From: Taenia hydatigena
Taxonomy: Eukaryota > Platyhelminthes > Cestoda > Cyclophyllidea > Taeniidae
DNA length: 64,000 nucleotides
Reading direction: 5' to 3'
Assembly: GCA_036345935.2 (NCBI GenBank)
Contig: JADWOT020000001.1
Coordinates: 31,997,062 to 32,061,061 of the forward strand
Shown here piece after piece: positions 35,066 through 45,429 of this stretch. The notes under the pieces are model-generated. The model was given only the letters and a program-made list of their open reading frames with translations. It did not search any database and had not been told where the DNA came from. Within the stretch, counting starts at the first letter, position 1; every line of letters starts with the position of its first letter. The translations under genes were made by a program, and so were the position numbers.

Positions 35066-35130
35066 CTCCCTCCTTCTTTCTTCCATTCTTTCTTCCATTC
35101 TTTCTCTCATCCTTCCCTCCATCCATCTAC
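35066..35130 (+). repeat. CCTT/CTTT-rich tract
   Basis: Imperfect pyrimidine tetranucleotide repeats at the outer edge of the 35/39-kb inverted duplication. Confidence 0.85.
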
Positions 35131-35920
35131 CTATCTGTCTAATTTGATCGCGCGTCACACATCCCTCAACACCGAGCTTCCTATGAGCATACACATCTCC
35201 ATTAATACTTCTTCTTCTTCTCCGTCTTAGAAGAGGAAGGAGGCTCTTCAGATTCTCCACTCTCCTCCCACAGCCAACTAACATCGACTCTTCATGATCG
35301 CAGCCCAAACGCATACAACACATACACAAACACAGTACGAAACACAAGCACTGCAGCATACTTACAACCTATCACACGCAGCCACTACCCACCCGCAACA
35401 CAAACAAATCACCCAACCAGTCAGTTCTCTCCTCCAAAAAATAATGACAAGGAAAATTAGTTGTCCTTCATCGACTTTATTAATTTCAACGCAAACAATC
35501 GTATCGCTAGGCAGCACATCCCATGCCCATGTGGCCTAAGTAAGAACATCGAGAACTTTCAATCATGTTACTCTTGCGGCAATTCAAAGTCATCATGCAC
35601 GTAGTAGACACTGAAGGAGAAGAGAAAGACTTCCTTCTGAGCATCCTCATCTGCGTGTACAGGTGCATGCAGATGAGCGAAGCTCGTCGGAGCTGTCTGT
35701 GTGCAGTGACGAGTGTTCAATCTGCTGGTAAGCGTTGTGCGATTGAGCAGCGTCAGCGTTACTGTTTGTTTCAGAGGAGGGCGAGCTGGTCGTGATTGAG
35801 GAGGCGGAGCCAGCGCAGCCAACGCAGCTATTGGAGCCGTCGGAGTCAACGGAGCTGGAGGAGGTCGCAAAGGAGGAGGAGACGCTAATGCCATCATCGC
35901 CGTCTCAAGCATCGCTGGCC
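35100..35920 (+). repeat. Left arm of a young inverted duplication
   Basis: Reverse complement matches 39,005-39,775 at clearly higher identity than the four-copy unit; a 55-codon stretch (35,294-35,460) is nearly unchanged. The outer boundary is a CTTT/CCTT-rich tract at 35,066-35,130. The spacer is about 3.1 kb. Confidence 0.85.
35568..35727 (+). CDS. Acidic-protein exon 1 candidate
   Basis: The frame runs LLRQFKVIMHVVDTEGEEKD, FLLSILICVYRCMQMSEARR and on to donor CTG|GTAAGC in phase 1. It joins in frame to the exon at 35,775. The inverted copy at 39,280-39,130 keeps FRQFKVIMRVVDIEGAEEDF then departs. A start ATG/TTG context is unclear; the true 5' edge may be upstream. Confidence 0.45.
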
Positions 35921-35938
35921 TCAACCACCCTGTCCCAG
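35775..35938 (+). CDS. Acidic-protein exon 2 candidate
   Basis: Acceptor GTTTGTTTCAG. The frame reads EGELVVIEEAEPAQPTQLLE, PSESTELEEVAKEEETLMPS and PSQASLASTTLSQ. Very acidic and Ser/Pro-rich, likely disordered. The 3' edge is inferred because similarity to the 39-kb copy (PSQPSLASLTLPQ) stops here; the donor is not a good consensus. Confidence 0.45.
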
Positions 35939-36063
35939 TCCTCGTTTTTCATGTCTACTCCCTCCACGCATTCATTTTATGCTTTCATTCATTCATTGAT
36001 GAGACTCACTCTCGAACCAATTCGGTGTGGTGAACCACTTCTTCCCCTCACGCAGGCTAACAG

Positions 36064-36391
36064 GTGAACTACGAAGTGGAGGACTTGCTCATTCCTCACC
36101 AGGACCGTGAGGGGCAGGCGCAGGCGCAGGGAGAAGGGTCAGCTATGTCACCCACCACCAGTGGCACGCCCACCTCCCACTACCTCAGCGCCTCCTCACC
36201 CAACCACGTGGTTGGTGCCTCGTGGGGAGGTGGCGACAATGATGCAGTGCAGCCAATGAGAGTGCCAATTACACATGGATCGTCATCATCGCTCGTCCGT
36301 CTCGAGGGTAGGCAGGAGTCGGTGGAGGCCACCACTCCCCCGCCAATCCTCTCATCCACTCACGAAATCGTTAGTCCAGACAGCACGACGG
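36064..36391 (+). CDS. Acidic-protein exon 3 candidate
   Basis: Acceptor GGCTAACAG, donor ACGG|GTGAGTG. The 328-base frame reads VNYEVEDLLIPHQDREGQAQ, SPTTSGTPTSHYLSASSPNH, VPITHGSSSSLVRLEGRQES and PPPILSSTHEIVSPDSTTG. Low-complexity Ser/Thr/Pro composition. It compares with no domain I know. It is followed directly by the unit fragment 36,420-36,860 in the intron. Confidence 0.5.
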
Positions 36392-36419
36392 GTGAGTGAA
36401 CACCACCTACCAACCCTGC

Positions 36420-36860
36420 AGTTGAAAAGTAACCGTCAACAGCCACATTAAGAGGTATTTGCGTCTACTCTAACAAGTGTGTGTATAAAGGGAACAAATC
36501 GACATTTAAACTACCTCACAGCAACTGACTAACTAAAAGTAATCAAAAGATACTCAGTGCTTACCAAGCTCCCAACTTTTGGCAGCGGATAAAGGCGCAT
36601 TATTCCACAAAATTTACCCCCAAAAGCGCGCACCACTTTCGCAAGCCGTGCACAAATCTGGCTAATCAGTTCAAAGTTCGTCCGGTAAAACAAACAAACT
36701 TTGAATTTCTATGTACTTTTGATGGAATCATAATTACGACAAATACCAACATTTTCGACTTTTGCGTATAATTTGAGTGGCGAACGTACTAATGGCAATT
36801 TACAAAGCGCGCTAAATGAGAAAGTTTTTAATATTTGTGAAATGAAAATGGAAGTGAGCA
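36420..36860 (-). repeat. Fifth fragment of the duplication unit
   Basis: About 440 bases closely match copy B 33,880-34,300 in the same orientation, including the segment holding the small DNFSGL-type exon. The fragment directly follows the donor of the acidic exon that ends at 36,391, so it sits in that gene's intron. It holds no intact frame of its own. Confidence 0.75.
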
Positions 36861-37548
36861 TAGAGTTAGGCAGGGCTTGAGTGATCTGCAAACAACGCAA
36901 TGTAGCGTAGGGCGCACTTGTCACAACTCAACTGCTCCACCAACTCACCACAGGTGTACGTGCGTGATTAAACTCATCTGCTGTGAGCTACATTGTGGTG
37001 GGGAGATGGTGTCCTCTGCAAAACGCCATTCACTTTGGTTGGTAGGTTCAAGCGCTTGCCATGCCAGTCGTCCACATGCTCACTGGCTCCTACTTACGAC
37101 TGCAAGTCATGCATTATTCAGTGTGCATCACCATGCCTGTCTACACACTTCGGCGATGCTGTTGCCTCCCAGTTCAATTCACCAACAGTAGTGTACCCGA
37201 TGCCTTCTAGCCAGTGACTCATTTACTCCACGGACACACTGACCTCATTATGCTGCAAGGGAAGGAAACCTGAATGAGACCATCACCTTTACCCCTACAC
37301 GACGCCTTGGATGCCTGACAATTCGTTTTGCATCATAAGGCCATGCATTAATGCCACAACTCCCCGTGCCACACTGAGCTTTAGTAATGCCGAATGTAGT
37401 GCTGCAGTTGAAGGCGTGAATGTTGACAATTTCGAACAAATTCAAGCTGTTTATTAGGTGAGAATATGAGCAGCCTTAATTCTTTCTGATGTTAGCTTAA
37501 TTGTATGCTGCATTCGTCACTGTGCATAACCTTGTTCGTTGTGTGCAG

Positions 37549-37808
37549 AATTGTCGCTACTGATGCAGTACTATGGCTGGGGTGTTGTTTGGGATGATGT
37601 TATGAAAGGTGATCTTGCACTTGTTCATACGGATGCGAAACTACTGCTGTTGACAAGGTCGGCGATTTTGAACCCATCGCATTGTGTTTTGCTTCGTTAC
37701 GGCAATGGTGGCGGGGAGATAGGGTGTCTGATTTTCTGCAAGAATTTGCATGGATGGCTTCCACACATGTGGAGCTTCTTCTTCATGACCTCGCTTTTAT
37801 GGCTTTAG
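37549..37808 (+). CDS. Candidate exon, LSLLMQYYGWGVV type
   Basis: After GTTGTGTGCAG the frame is open for 86 codons: LSLLMQYYGWGVVWDDVMKG, DLALVHTDAKLLLLTRSAIL, NPSHCVLLRYGNGGGEIG, to TAG at 37,806. It looks protein-like and has no second copy. Not recognised; no clear donor. Confidence 0.35.
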
Positions 37809-38205
37809 TCTGACGAGCACTGCAATCGTGTCGTGCAATCCCACTGCAAGAGCAATGCGTCTGTCTTGTCAGTGTCTGGATTGGTCAAAGGGTGGCGCAT
37901 TGACGACTGTCTAGAAAGATTATCGTAGCAATGGAGGTGAACTGTCTTCGTCGCCACTTCCATCGGCGGTGACCTGTTGTCTGCTTTGCCGATGTCTGCA
38001 TGTATGTTGGATGGCTATTTCAAATCGTACCCCACCTGTTCTATGCCTACTTCTTTTTCCATATTCTTTATCCCTTTACCCTATTTCTTGCTTTCCTTAT
38101 TCTTCTCTCTCTTTCTCGTGCATTGTTGGCACCACAGTACTAAGTCACTGATTTGGTATTTGCAGTGAATGGTTTCGTAGACGTATTTGGCGGCTGTTTG
38201 GTGTG

Positions 38206-38265
38206 ATGGAGGGCAAAGGAGAAGGAGGAGAAGGAGAAGGAGGAGGAGGAAGAGGAGGAAGGCGG
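38206..38265 (+). repeat. GGA/GAA purine tract
   Basis: Sixty bases of almost pure purine (GGAGAA units). A second one lies at 38,815-38,850. The basic peptide they could encode is an artefact of the repeat. Confidence 0.85.
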
Positions 38266-38989
38266 CTGGGAGAAGACTTGTGCTACGACGTGTCACTGTG
38301 ATGGCAGGATTGTGCGGTTGGTACAACTTACGTATCATCATTCTATGTTCACCCCGAAGAAGAGGAGGAAGGATAAAGGAAGACGGGGAGATGCGATGAA
38401 TGGCAAACTTTGTCTCAAAGCTGCGGCATCGTTAGCGTGGGCAGGATGTAAAGTGGGTGATTATTTCTCCTATCGCTTTATCCCTCTCTGATTCGAGGGT
38501 AGTGATGATATTTTCCTGTTTGTATTTCTACTCTGCGTAGAGTTCGAGTGTGGACGACGAAATGGGTGGAGCCAGGTCAGCGTTGGTGCCGACAGTGATG
38601 GTGGTCGTAGTGTCGCCATCTAATCCTGCTAGTTGGGTGCACACTTAAGAGTGCAAGGCCTTGGTGCCCCTTCATTTCACACCGTCGACGTCGGATGTAG
38701 GCACGGAGACCTAGAGAAAGTGGGGAAATGTAATGCAGACGACGTGCCGCAGTAGTTGGTGGGCACCAAGAATTACGTGTGTTCCTCCTTCTTGGGAAGG
38801 TGGAAAGGAGGTGAGCGAGGAGGAGGAGGCGGAGGAGAAGAAGAAGATGGTGGCAGGAGGGAGTGGGCATGGGAGGGGTGGAATAAGATAGGCAATGTGC
38901 ATTCAACCCACCGGCGGATATGGACGACTGAGGTGGAAAGTACTGCGGCAAGGTAAGTGAGGCCAGCGATGGTTGAGACGGTGATGATG

Positions 38990-39280
38990 GTGGTGGTACT
39001 GTCTCCAACTGCTCATTTTGCATCCTGCTGGCGCTCCTCTGAAATGCACATTACTGGTGGTGATGCCTGGGCTGCTCAAGTGGACACTTAGCTAGCAGCA
39101 GTGTGAAGACTTGGCGCCGCACACGGGCAGCATCATCGACGGGCGACATTGACTGGCTCGACTCATCTGCATGTGCGTATACACACATGCAGAAGAGGAT
39201 GCTCATGAGGAAGTCCTCTTCGGCTCCTTCAATGTCTACCACGCGCATGATGACTTTGAACTGCCGGAAGACTAACATGA
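38990..39280 (-). pseudogene. Decayed inverted copy of acidic-protein exons 1-2
   Basis: Reverse strand keeps the exon 1 start, an acceptor GCATTTCAG near 39,024 and the end of exon 2 (MQNEQLETVPPPSSPSQPSL). The frame entered from the acceptor hits TGA after QQDAK, and exon 1's donor is gone. Confidence 0.5.
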
Positions 39281-39775
39281 TTGAAAGTTCTCCATGTTCT
39301 TACTTAGGCCACATGGGCATGGGATGTGCTGCCTAGAGATAGGATTGTTTGCGTTGAAAGTGATAAAGGTGATGAAGGACAACTAATTTTCCTTGTCATT
39401 ATTATTTGGAGGAGAGAACTGACTGGTTGGGTGATTTGTTTGTGTTGCGGGTGGGTAGTGGCTGCGTGTGATAGGTTGTAAGTATGCTGCAGTGCTTGTG
39501 TTTCGTACTGTGTTTGTGTATGTGTTGTATGCGTTTGGGCTGCGATCATGAAGAGTCGTTGTTAGTTGGCTGTGGGAGGAGAGTGGAGAATCTGAAGAGC
39601 CTCCTTCCTCTTCTAAGACGGAGAAGAAGAAGAAGTATTAATGGAGATGTGTATGCTCATAGGAAGCTCGGTGTTGAGGGATGTGTGACGCGCGATCAAA
39701 TTAGACAGATAGGTAGATGGATGGAGGGAAGGAAGGAAGGAAGGAAGGAAGGAAGGAAGGAAGGAAGGAAGGAGG
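39005..39775 (-). repeat. Right arm of the young inverted duplication
   Basis: Reverse complement partner of 35,100-35,920. It ends in a clean GGAA repeat of about 12 units (39,725-39,774). The coding-like frame of the left arm is broken here by an in-frame TGA just after the splice acceptor near 39,022. Confidence 0.85.
39725..39774 (+). repeat. GGAA microsatellite at duplication edge
   Basis: About 12 perfect units marking the end of similarity to 35,100. Confidence 0.95.
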
Positions 39776-40809
39776 AGACAGGGGTGGCATGGGAGGTGGG
39801 GTTGATGGCCCCCAATTCCTTCGGTCTCGTAAGTGTGACACATCTGACATGGTGCCTTAAACTGCACTTGAAATGGAATGTGGAATTAGTCTCGATTCCG
39901 ATTAAGTCTATTCCATTTAATACCTTTAACACAATGGAACACTAGAGGGGTAATTAAACTCGTAATTGAATGCATTGAATCCCAGTACTTGATTGAATGA
40001 TGATGATGATGATCGCCGGTAGATAGACTGCGTGACATGAAAGATCCGCAGAGAAGTTTGCCCCACTACCACCACCTGACTATGCTTAGCAGCACTCCAA
40101 ATGCACGCATTCCTGTTCCCTTCATCAGCAAATTAATCATCCATTCTGCATCCACCATTCCAAACTCATGGCAATTCACATCTCTTGCTTAACGCTCTCA
40201 TGGTCAGGATCGAGAGTGCTCACCAGAATGGATCTTCCTGAGTCCACTTTCATCACATCTTAAGATTCTCAGGTTAAGCTGACTTAGGTATTGTCACCAA
40301 GTATGATGGCTTTTGTGAGACTGTTGAATCTTATCTGTCACAGGAAATCATCAACTCGCGTGTAAGAACTCTCGGTTGACGAACGGAGGTCGCCAGTTCA
40401 ATCATGGGAGAGCAACTGCTGACCGAAAGTGCCCACAACAATCTCCGAAGATGCGTAGGAATTGAGATTGGTTATAAAGCATAATTGACGCAGTTAAAAT
40501 CAGCGCTCTGAGGTAGTATCAACCGCAAAGATGGAGCAGGCTTACCGAAACGAGAATCGTCTCTGAGGCATGTCACTGCATAACTGGAATGAGTAGAACC
40601 TTGATTACAAGTTCATTATAACATGCATACATGAGAGCTCTTCCAGAATTTCAGACAATAGTCCTCCATAGCCTAGAATCTTAGTGGTCTTATGTGACCA
40701 CCTGACACTCATTTTCTAATCAATCGAGCTGCTATGCAACAAATCAAAAATGACTATTCTTATGACAGGTCTATCCTGCAATTGTACCATTGGCTACCAC
40801 TCATCCAAC

Positions 40810-42570
40810 CAGTGATTCGAGAAGTCTTTTCAGGGTCAACAAGAAATATGGCCATTTAAAAGTAATGGAACATAAAATTAGACTTCTCCCCACAAAAATC
40901 CGGCATTTACTTACAGCTATGTAGGCTGGTTTGTGGACATAAAAGTACTTCCTGGAACTCCTCACTTTCCATTGGCCATTGACCAGCGAATCAGATGGCG
41001 TTTAGCCGAGGAGAGATTTACGGTCGCCTTTGGGGATACCTGGATCGGCATTTTGGGGTCTGCATGAAATCATCCTAGTTCTAATCTCACAACAAACACC
41101 CAATATCATTGTTGTAAGTCGACAGAGCAACCCAACTCATGGTAAATGAGGTCTGGATGCGATTTTGTATCAAGTACTAAGTTAACTTACGCTGCGAAGG
41201 ATTGTCCTGAACACCGCCTTTTCAATGTCGAAACAAAAGCTAAGTTTGGCAAGCGCAAAGCCACTTAAATAAACATTTTGCTATTCTTTTACGATGTTTT
41301 TAATAAGACTTTATCTGACGTAGAGGTACATATATGATTGCTTAAATAAAACACTAGAGTCAATGACAAGTCATTGCATTTTCACTTGTGAAGGTCTTAG
41401 TACTCCTCTGAATGTAAAAAGTGAAGCACTTTGCAAAGTCCATTTTTACATGAAGTCGGGCTCAACGTGCGCCATTTAAAGCGCATCGAGTTGAGCGAGG
41501 GAGTTAGCGATCTTGTTGCGGCAAAGCTAACTCCCAAAATGCGTAGGAGATAATGGGAATTAGTTGAATAAGTAAAAGGAGGAAACAACAAGTGGGTGTG
41601 GATGTAGTCCCTCTATTGCCTTAGCAAGGAGCACATCAGCATTTCAGGATCTGTCGGTTGTTGCAGGTGGTGCGCAGTTACGAAGGAAATTGAAGAGGAC
41701 ACAAGCAATCCACTCGACTCCCACCATTACAACTTCAAGTGGTTGTGGTTTGACACCAAAGACATTTTCTTGAGTTGTGTTGGGGCTCTATCACTTAAGT
41801 GAATGGAGCCACACAATCAAGCGTGTATAGGTGCATCCGAAGGGCTCATGTGAAAAATTGGAAGAAAAGGGCTCCAAGTAATCCGACTTTTTAGCTAGAG
41901 ATGTCGACTATATTTCTGTGTTTGGGCTACGCCAACGTCAAAATCTTACGAAACCATGCACACAGATATTGTCCCCATAGTGGCTTTGGCGAGACACCGG
42001 GAATGAGATCCACTGCCATGGGAGGAGCGCACCTATTTCCGCCTACAAAGGAATCGCACCCAGGCGGATGAGTGACTAGTGGATTGCTGGGAGCCACACA
42101 GTCAAGCCCAACTATTGGATCGTAGTGAACGCTACCAACCATTAGAAGTGATGGTCTGTCTATGCACCACAGAGAACGTAGGTAGTGTGGAATTGCCGCT
42201 AACTGCCTACAGTACCAAGGGATGAGCCCCATCAGAGCTGTTGGTCAGGTGGATGGTTCGACTGCTCAGTCACTCAACAGCTTGCGCAACGACGAGAACC
42301 AGACTGTTACAGTGTACAAAGAATGAGAAAAGTCAAACAGAAGGTGTATTACTAAGGTGAGTGGGAAATGAGGGAGCAGACGAAAGGACGATATGTCGGT
42401 TTGCATGCAGTAGCAGAAACTGGAGATGGAGGTCGAGCAGGGTGTGTCGTTTCGTGTTCGTAAGCTTGCAAGTGTAGAGCTGCTAAGTCGCCGAGGTTCA
42501 TTAACATGATATTTGTGGGCTTTACATGATCCGCTGCTCAACAGCTACAAACTCGTTGTTTTAGCCTTCA
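40810..42570. other. Interval specific to the expanded Z copy
   Basis: Absent from 5,950. It holds the uncertain ORF at 41,927-42,232 and repeat pieces, otherwise nothing recognisable. Confidence 0.5.
41927..42232 (-). CDS. 101-codon reverse ORF, unassigned
   Basis: Begins MGLIPWYCRQLAAIPHYLRS and includes CIDRPSLLMVGSVHYDPIVG and GCDSFVGGNRCAPPMAVDLI. The first 125 bases are shared with 21,540-21,660, where the frame is not open. No splice sites or family recognised; it may be chance. Confidence 0.25.
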   Translation of the reverse strand: MGLIPWYCRQLAAIPHYLRSLWCIDRPSLLMVGSVHYDPIVGLDCVAPSNPLVTHPPGCDSFVGGNRCAPPMAVDLIPGVSPKPLWGQYLCAWFRKILTLA

Positions 42571-42744
42571 TGTCATGCCAGCTATCACAAGGAGGTAGAG
42601 GGCGTAGTGACACCCCACTGGATGGAACAACTGTCGATGTGATTGATGTCCAAATCAGATAGTAATGACGAAGTTAGCAACTGTGCCACTACGTCCACGT
42701 ACACCAGGATGTACAGACATAGCAATTAAGAAGTGCCAACTCAA

Positions 42745-42805
42745 AATGTAACAGAGCAATTTGTTAAAATGTGTATCTTTCGTAAAGGTAATGGACACAT
42801 AGTCA
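42745..42805 (-). pseudogene. Y-family mini-exon, partial copy
   Basis: Reverse frame keeps VSITFTKDTHFNKL and then departs from the family consensus; the IPLNV-LAGG half is deleted or replaced. No donor remains. It sits inside the 2.0-kb interval that distinguishes the two Z copies. Confidence 0.45.
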
Positions 42806-42939
42806 AGGTTAGCATTATGAGTGTCGACTTCAGTTAAAACGTCGTGCGTCTTCTTCCCCTTTTTTCCACATACTTTCTTTGGAGACATCGAAGGGAGTTG
42901 TCAGTGTAACAGCATCCATGCCCAACATAACGTAATTCG

Positions 42940-43330
42940 CTAATCACATGAGCAGCTCCACCTCCTTTTCTGCAATTGAAGAGCTTTGCACTTCCCAATT
43001 TGAGCAATACAATTGGCCTTATCGCTTAGACCTACCTTCGAAGAATGGTTGCATTCCTCGAGTCCGGTGTCAACTGTAACTGTGTCCATTGCGCTAATAA
43101 ATCTGCTGCCTTGTAGATGTGACAAGGAGGGAAGGCGAGGTGGAGAAGCACCACCGGCGCTCAGTTGGAGTTGAGGCGAGACCCTGTGGACACCACCAAC
43201 GAAAGCTACCATCGGCCTCAGTGGACCGGGAGATGACCAGTTTCGCAATATCTCCCCTTCGTGTCACCGCAACCCAACCATGAGGTCGCTCTTCTTTCCC
43301 TGCGCGCAGAGTAGTTGAACAATTACAGTC
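42940..43330 (-). CDS. Candidate exon (EIAKLVIS / GGVHRVSPQ), copy 2
   Basis: The same pair of frames as 6,113-6,440: RRGDIAKLVISRSTEADGSF, and AFVGGVHRVSPQLQLSAGGA. The second frame continues to 102 codons, ending in KRRWSCSCD. Few indels separate the copies. Confidence 0.35.
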
Positions 43331-43854
43331 CAGTGACCAACAATTGCATCAGTCAAAGGTGATACAGACAAGACACTTGTAGTGCAACAGCAGCAAAGCA
43401 TGGGCTTTGCACACATTACTGCTTCTTCTACTGTATTCCTTCCAATTCGTTCAGCATTTGAGTCCGCATTTGAGCACTTTCTGCAGTTGCAATAATAAAC
43501 ACACCCACTCCATCCACCTACACCATTGAACTAGTCGTGGCAATGTCCATCGCCACACAAGGAAGCGCTGAGTTGACAGAATTGTCAATCAAACGAACGC
43601 GCGGCAATCACCTTGGCAAGCAGCACCAGCTGTGCTCATGGAGACGACAAGTAAAAACGAGGGCCATGATTTGGATACGAAGCATATCACATTAGAAACG
43701 CATCTCACTCAATTCCTCCGATTGCAGTAAATTTTACAAAGTTATATCAGTAGATTAGCAACATCAAATGAGACAACGCACAATTTAAGCACAAATATTT
43801 TAATGTTCGGTTTACAAATTTAACTGAGAATATTATGTGCATGCTTAGGATTGT

Positions 43855-44060
43855 AGTTGTAGTGCCCCGAGGCTCCTTCGAAGGCAAAAGAAGGCAGAAT
43901 GCTAGGGTAGATCATATATATGCATATATATACATAGAGAGAAATAGAGAGAGAGATATAGGTCACTGCCATGGCCCGGAGGCTAGCCCACGCAGGTAGG
44001 GAAGTACGGCCATCTCTGTTACCTTGACCGAGACCGGTAGTTCCAACAAACAAAGTACTA
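43855..44060 (+). mobile_element. Possible short insertion (MITE-like)
   Basis: About 205 bases present here and absent from the inverted copy near 63,700. The ends are GATTGTAGTTG and, on the other strand, GACTGTAGTAC, a short imperfect inverted repeat. A GTAGT near the left end could be a target duplication. No coding capacity. It could equally be a deletion in the other copy. Confidence 0.35.
43909..43960 (+). repeat. AT and GA dinucleotide tracts
   Basis: ATATAT runs followed by GAGAGA runs inside the 205-base block missing from the sister copy at 63.7 kb. Confidence 0.85.
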
Positions 44061-44265
44061 CAGTCGTGGCTAATGTAAAGAGGTACCAGCATGCATGAGT
44101 TGCTTTGTTACAAAATTTGCATTGCCATCTTGCATGGACTCAATGAAGCAAACTCGAATCCCGACTACTCACAGCGCGCTGAAATGCATTTCGTGCAAAT
44201 GACTTCGTCAGACTTGTTTGCATTCGTTATTAGGCCGTAGCAGATGTGTTGCAGTGTAGGAGGGA

Positions 44266-44640
44266 CTACTCTTGCCGATCGTTGCGTACGAGAGGTAGTG
44301 CGTTATGGTCATCGCTGTGCTGCGGCACACTATCCCACCCAAACCGACCATACATCACTAAAGACTTGACTTTTGCACCTAATGATGGAGCATTAACTTG
44401 AAAGAAAAATGATGCGATGAAAGAAATGTGCATGTAAGATTGGGGAGTCAGCCACACCTCTGCGTTTGTGAGCATTTGGTGATTGGCCAACCACACTAGT
44501 TCATCCTGTCGCTGGTGTTGTTTCGACGCCTCCATGCGAAGTCTGCAGCATTGGAATGGCAGGGCAGACAATGTTGAAGCAGAGAGGCGAGGAGAGACGT
44601 GAGCAGAGAAGAGCACTTCGGGCGTGCGTATGTCCATCAT
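44266..44640 (-). CDS. 124-residue ORF with ATG
   Basis: Begins ATG ATG. Blocks: MMDIRTPEVLFSAHVSPRLS, CCRLRMEASKQHQRQDELVW, LANHQMLTNAEVWLTPQSY, then a hydrophobic stretch, a TTTCTTTCAAG acceptor-like site near 44,400, and YGRFGWDSVPQHSDDHNALP, LVRNDRQE. The inverted copy (63,150-63,500, forward) keeps EVLFSAHVSPRLSA and VPQHSNDHNALLLVRNDRQ with a stop at the same end point, but has a TAA inside and a deletion. Either one long exon or two exons with an internal acceptor. No homolog recognised. Confidence 0.45.
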   Translation of the reverse strand: MMDIRTPEVLFSAHVSPRLSASTLSALPFQCCRLRMEASKQHQRQDELVWLANHQMLTNAEVWLTPQSYMHISFIASFFFQVNAPSLGAKVKSLVMYGRFGWDSVPQHSDDHNALPLVRNDRQE

Positions 44641-45075
44641 ATTTTTCCATTGCGGAAAGTGTATTGCATAGTCGATAGCTGGATTACTGGCTGCCTTCTT
44701 TACTCATGACTCACTAAAATTGGCATTGCTGACCAACATTTGAATAATGCCTTGTAGTTGAAGTGGTGGAATCTCGCCCACCCACTCATAAACCCGAGCG
44801 ACCAGTGCTTTTCTAATTATCTTTCATCCAATTCTGCCCACATAGAAAGCGAAAAGAAGGCATTGCCATGACAAATCTGTGTTAGAACGATACAATCATG
44901 CTATGGGGTGTGGGGAGGAGGGATAGGGAGAGAAGAAAAAGAAACAAGGCAAAGGATCCCTAACAACTTAAACAGCAGAAGATGCGCCATCTTCCTGCGC
45001 GTCCTCTTCTTACTCCGGGTTGGTGTTTTGGCCCTAAAAGATTAAGTGAAAAAGAGAAGGGTGAGGATGAGAAAC

Positions 45076-45105
45076 GAGGAGGAGGAAGAGGAGGAGGAGG
45101 AGAGC
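45076..45105 (+). repeat. GAG-rich tract
   Basis: Imperfect GAG repeat. Similarity to 62,715-64,000 ends here. A second GAG/GAA-rich tract lies at 46,340-46,380. Confidence 0.9.
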
Positions 45106-45429
45106 GTATGAGTGCGGAGAGCTTACGGGGGTGCTGAGCATTCCACTCCCGCCACCAGCGCTCAGCTAAAAGATGGAACAAGACCATATCGACGTGGATA
45201 ATGCCTGTAAATTAAGTGCTTTAAAGTGGAAATAGCGCTAATGCTACTGCTAGCTGCCCAAATAATGAGAGCAAGTCAGCTGAAAGACGTATGCTGAGTC
45301 TGCACATAATTATGGACCAAGTGATTGAGCAGAGTAGCATGAAGTATGTCTTGATCCTGAGCCGCCATGTAACTCCTACAAAGTGATTTGATCAGTATAC
45401 GGAGGCTGAGAAGGAGGGAAAGAAGGGAG

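Larger units (their letters stand above)
40360..43620 (+). repeat. Repeat block Z, expanded copy
   Basis: Outer parts (40,360-40,810 and 42,835-43,620) match 5,474-6,715. The intervening 2.0 kb (40,810-42,835) is absent from the other copy. That interval contains a Y-family element at about 42,570-42,830 and a segment (42,110-42,295) inverted relative to 21,460-21,660. Confidence 0.8.
43556..45105 (+). repeat. Repeat inverted relative to the window end
   Basis: Reverse complement matches 62,715-64,000. The match begins at the ACAAGGAAGCGCTGAG motif and ends at the GAG-rich tract near 45,076-45,105. About 205 bases at 43,855-44,060 are missing from the partner. The ORF at 44,266-44,640 lies inside. 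Confidence 0.85.

Noticed and set aside
35060..35359. Reverse ORF with a Cys-rich start and Arg run, duplicated at 39,484
   Set aside because: It is open only because the two arms are nearly identical. The complementary strand is Gln/Thr-rich and also open, and there are no splice sites.
39706..39780. KEGRKEGRKEG peptide in the ORF from 39,484
   Set aside because: Translation of the GGAA microsatellite; no protein meaning.
43976..44100. Possible Pol III or satellite promoter in the 205-base block
   Set aside because: No recognisable promoter boxes; only AT and GA dinucleotide runs.
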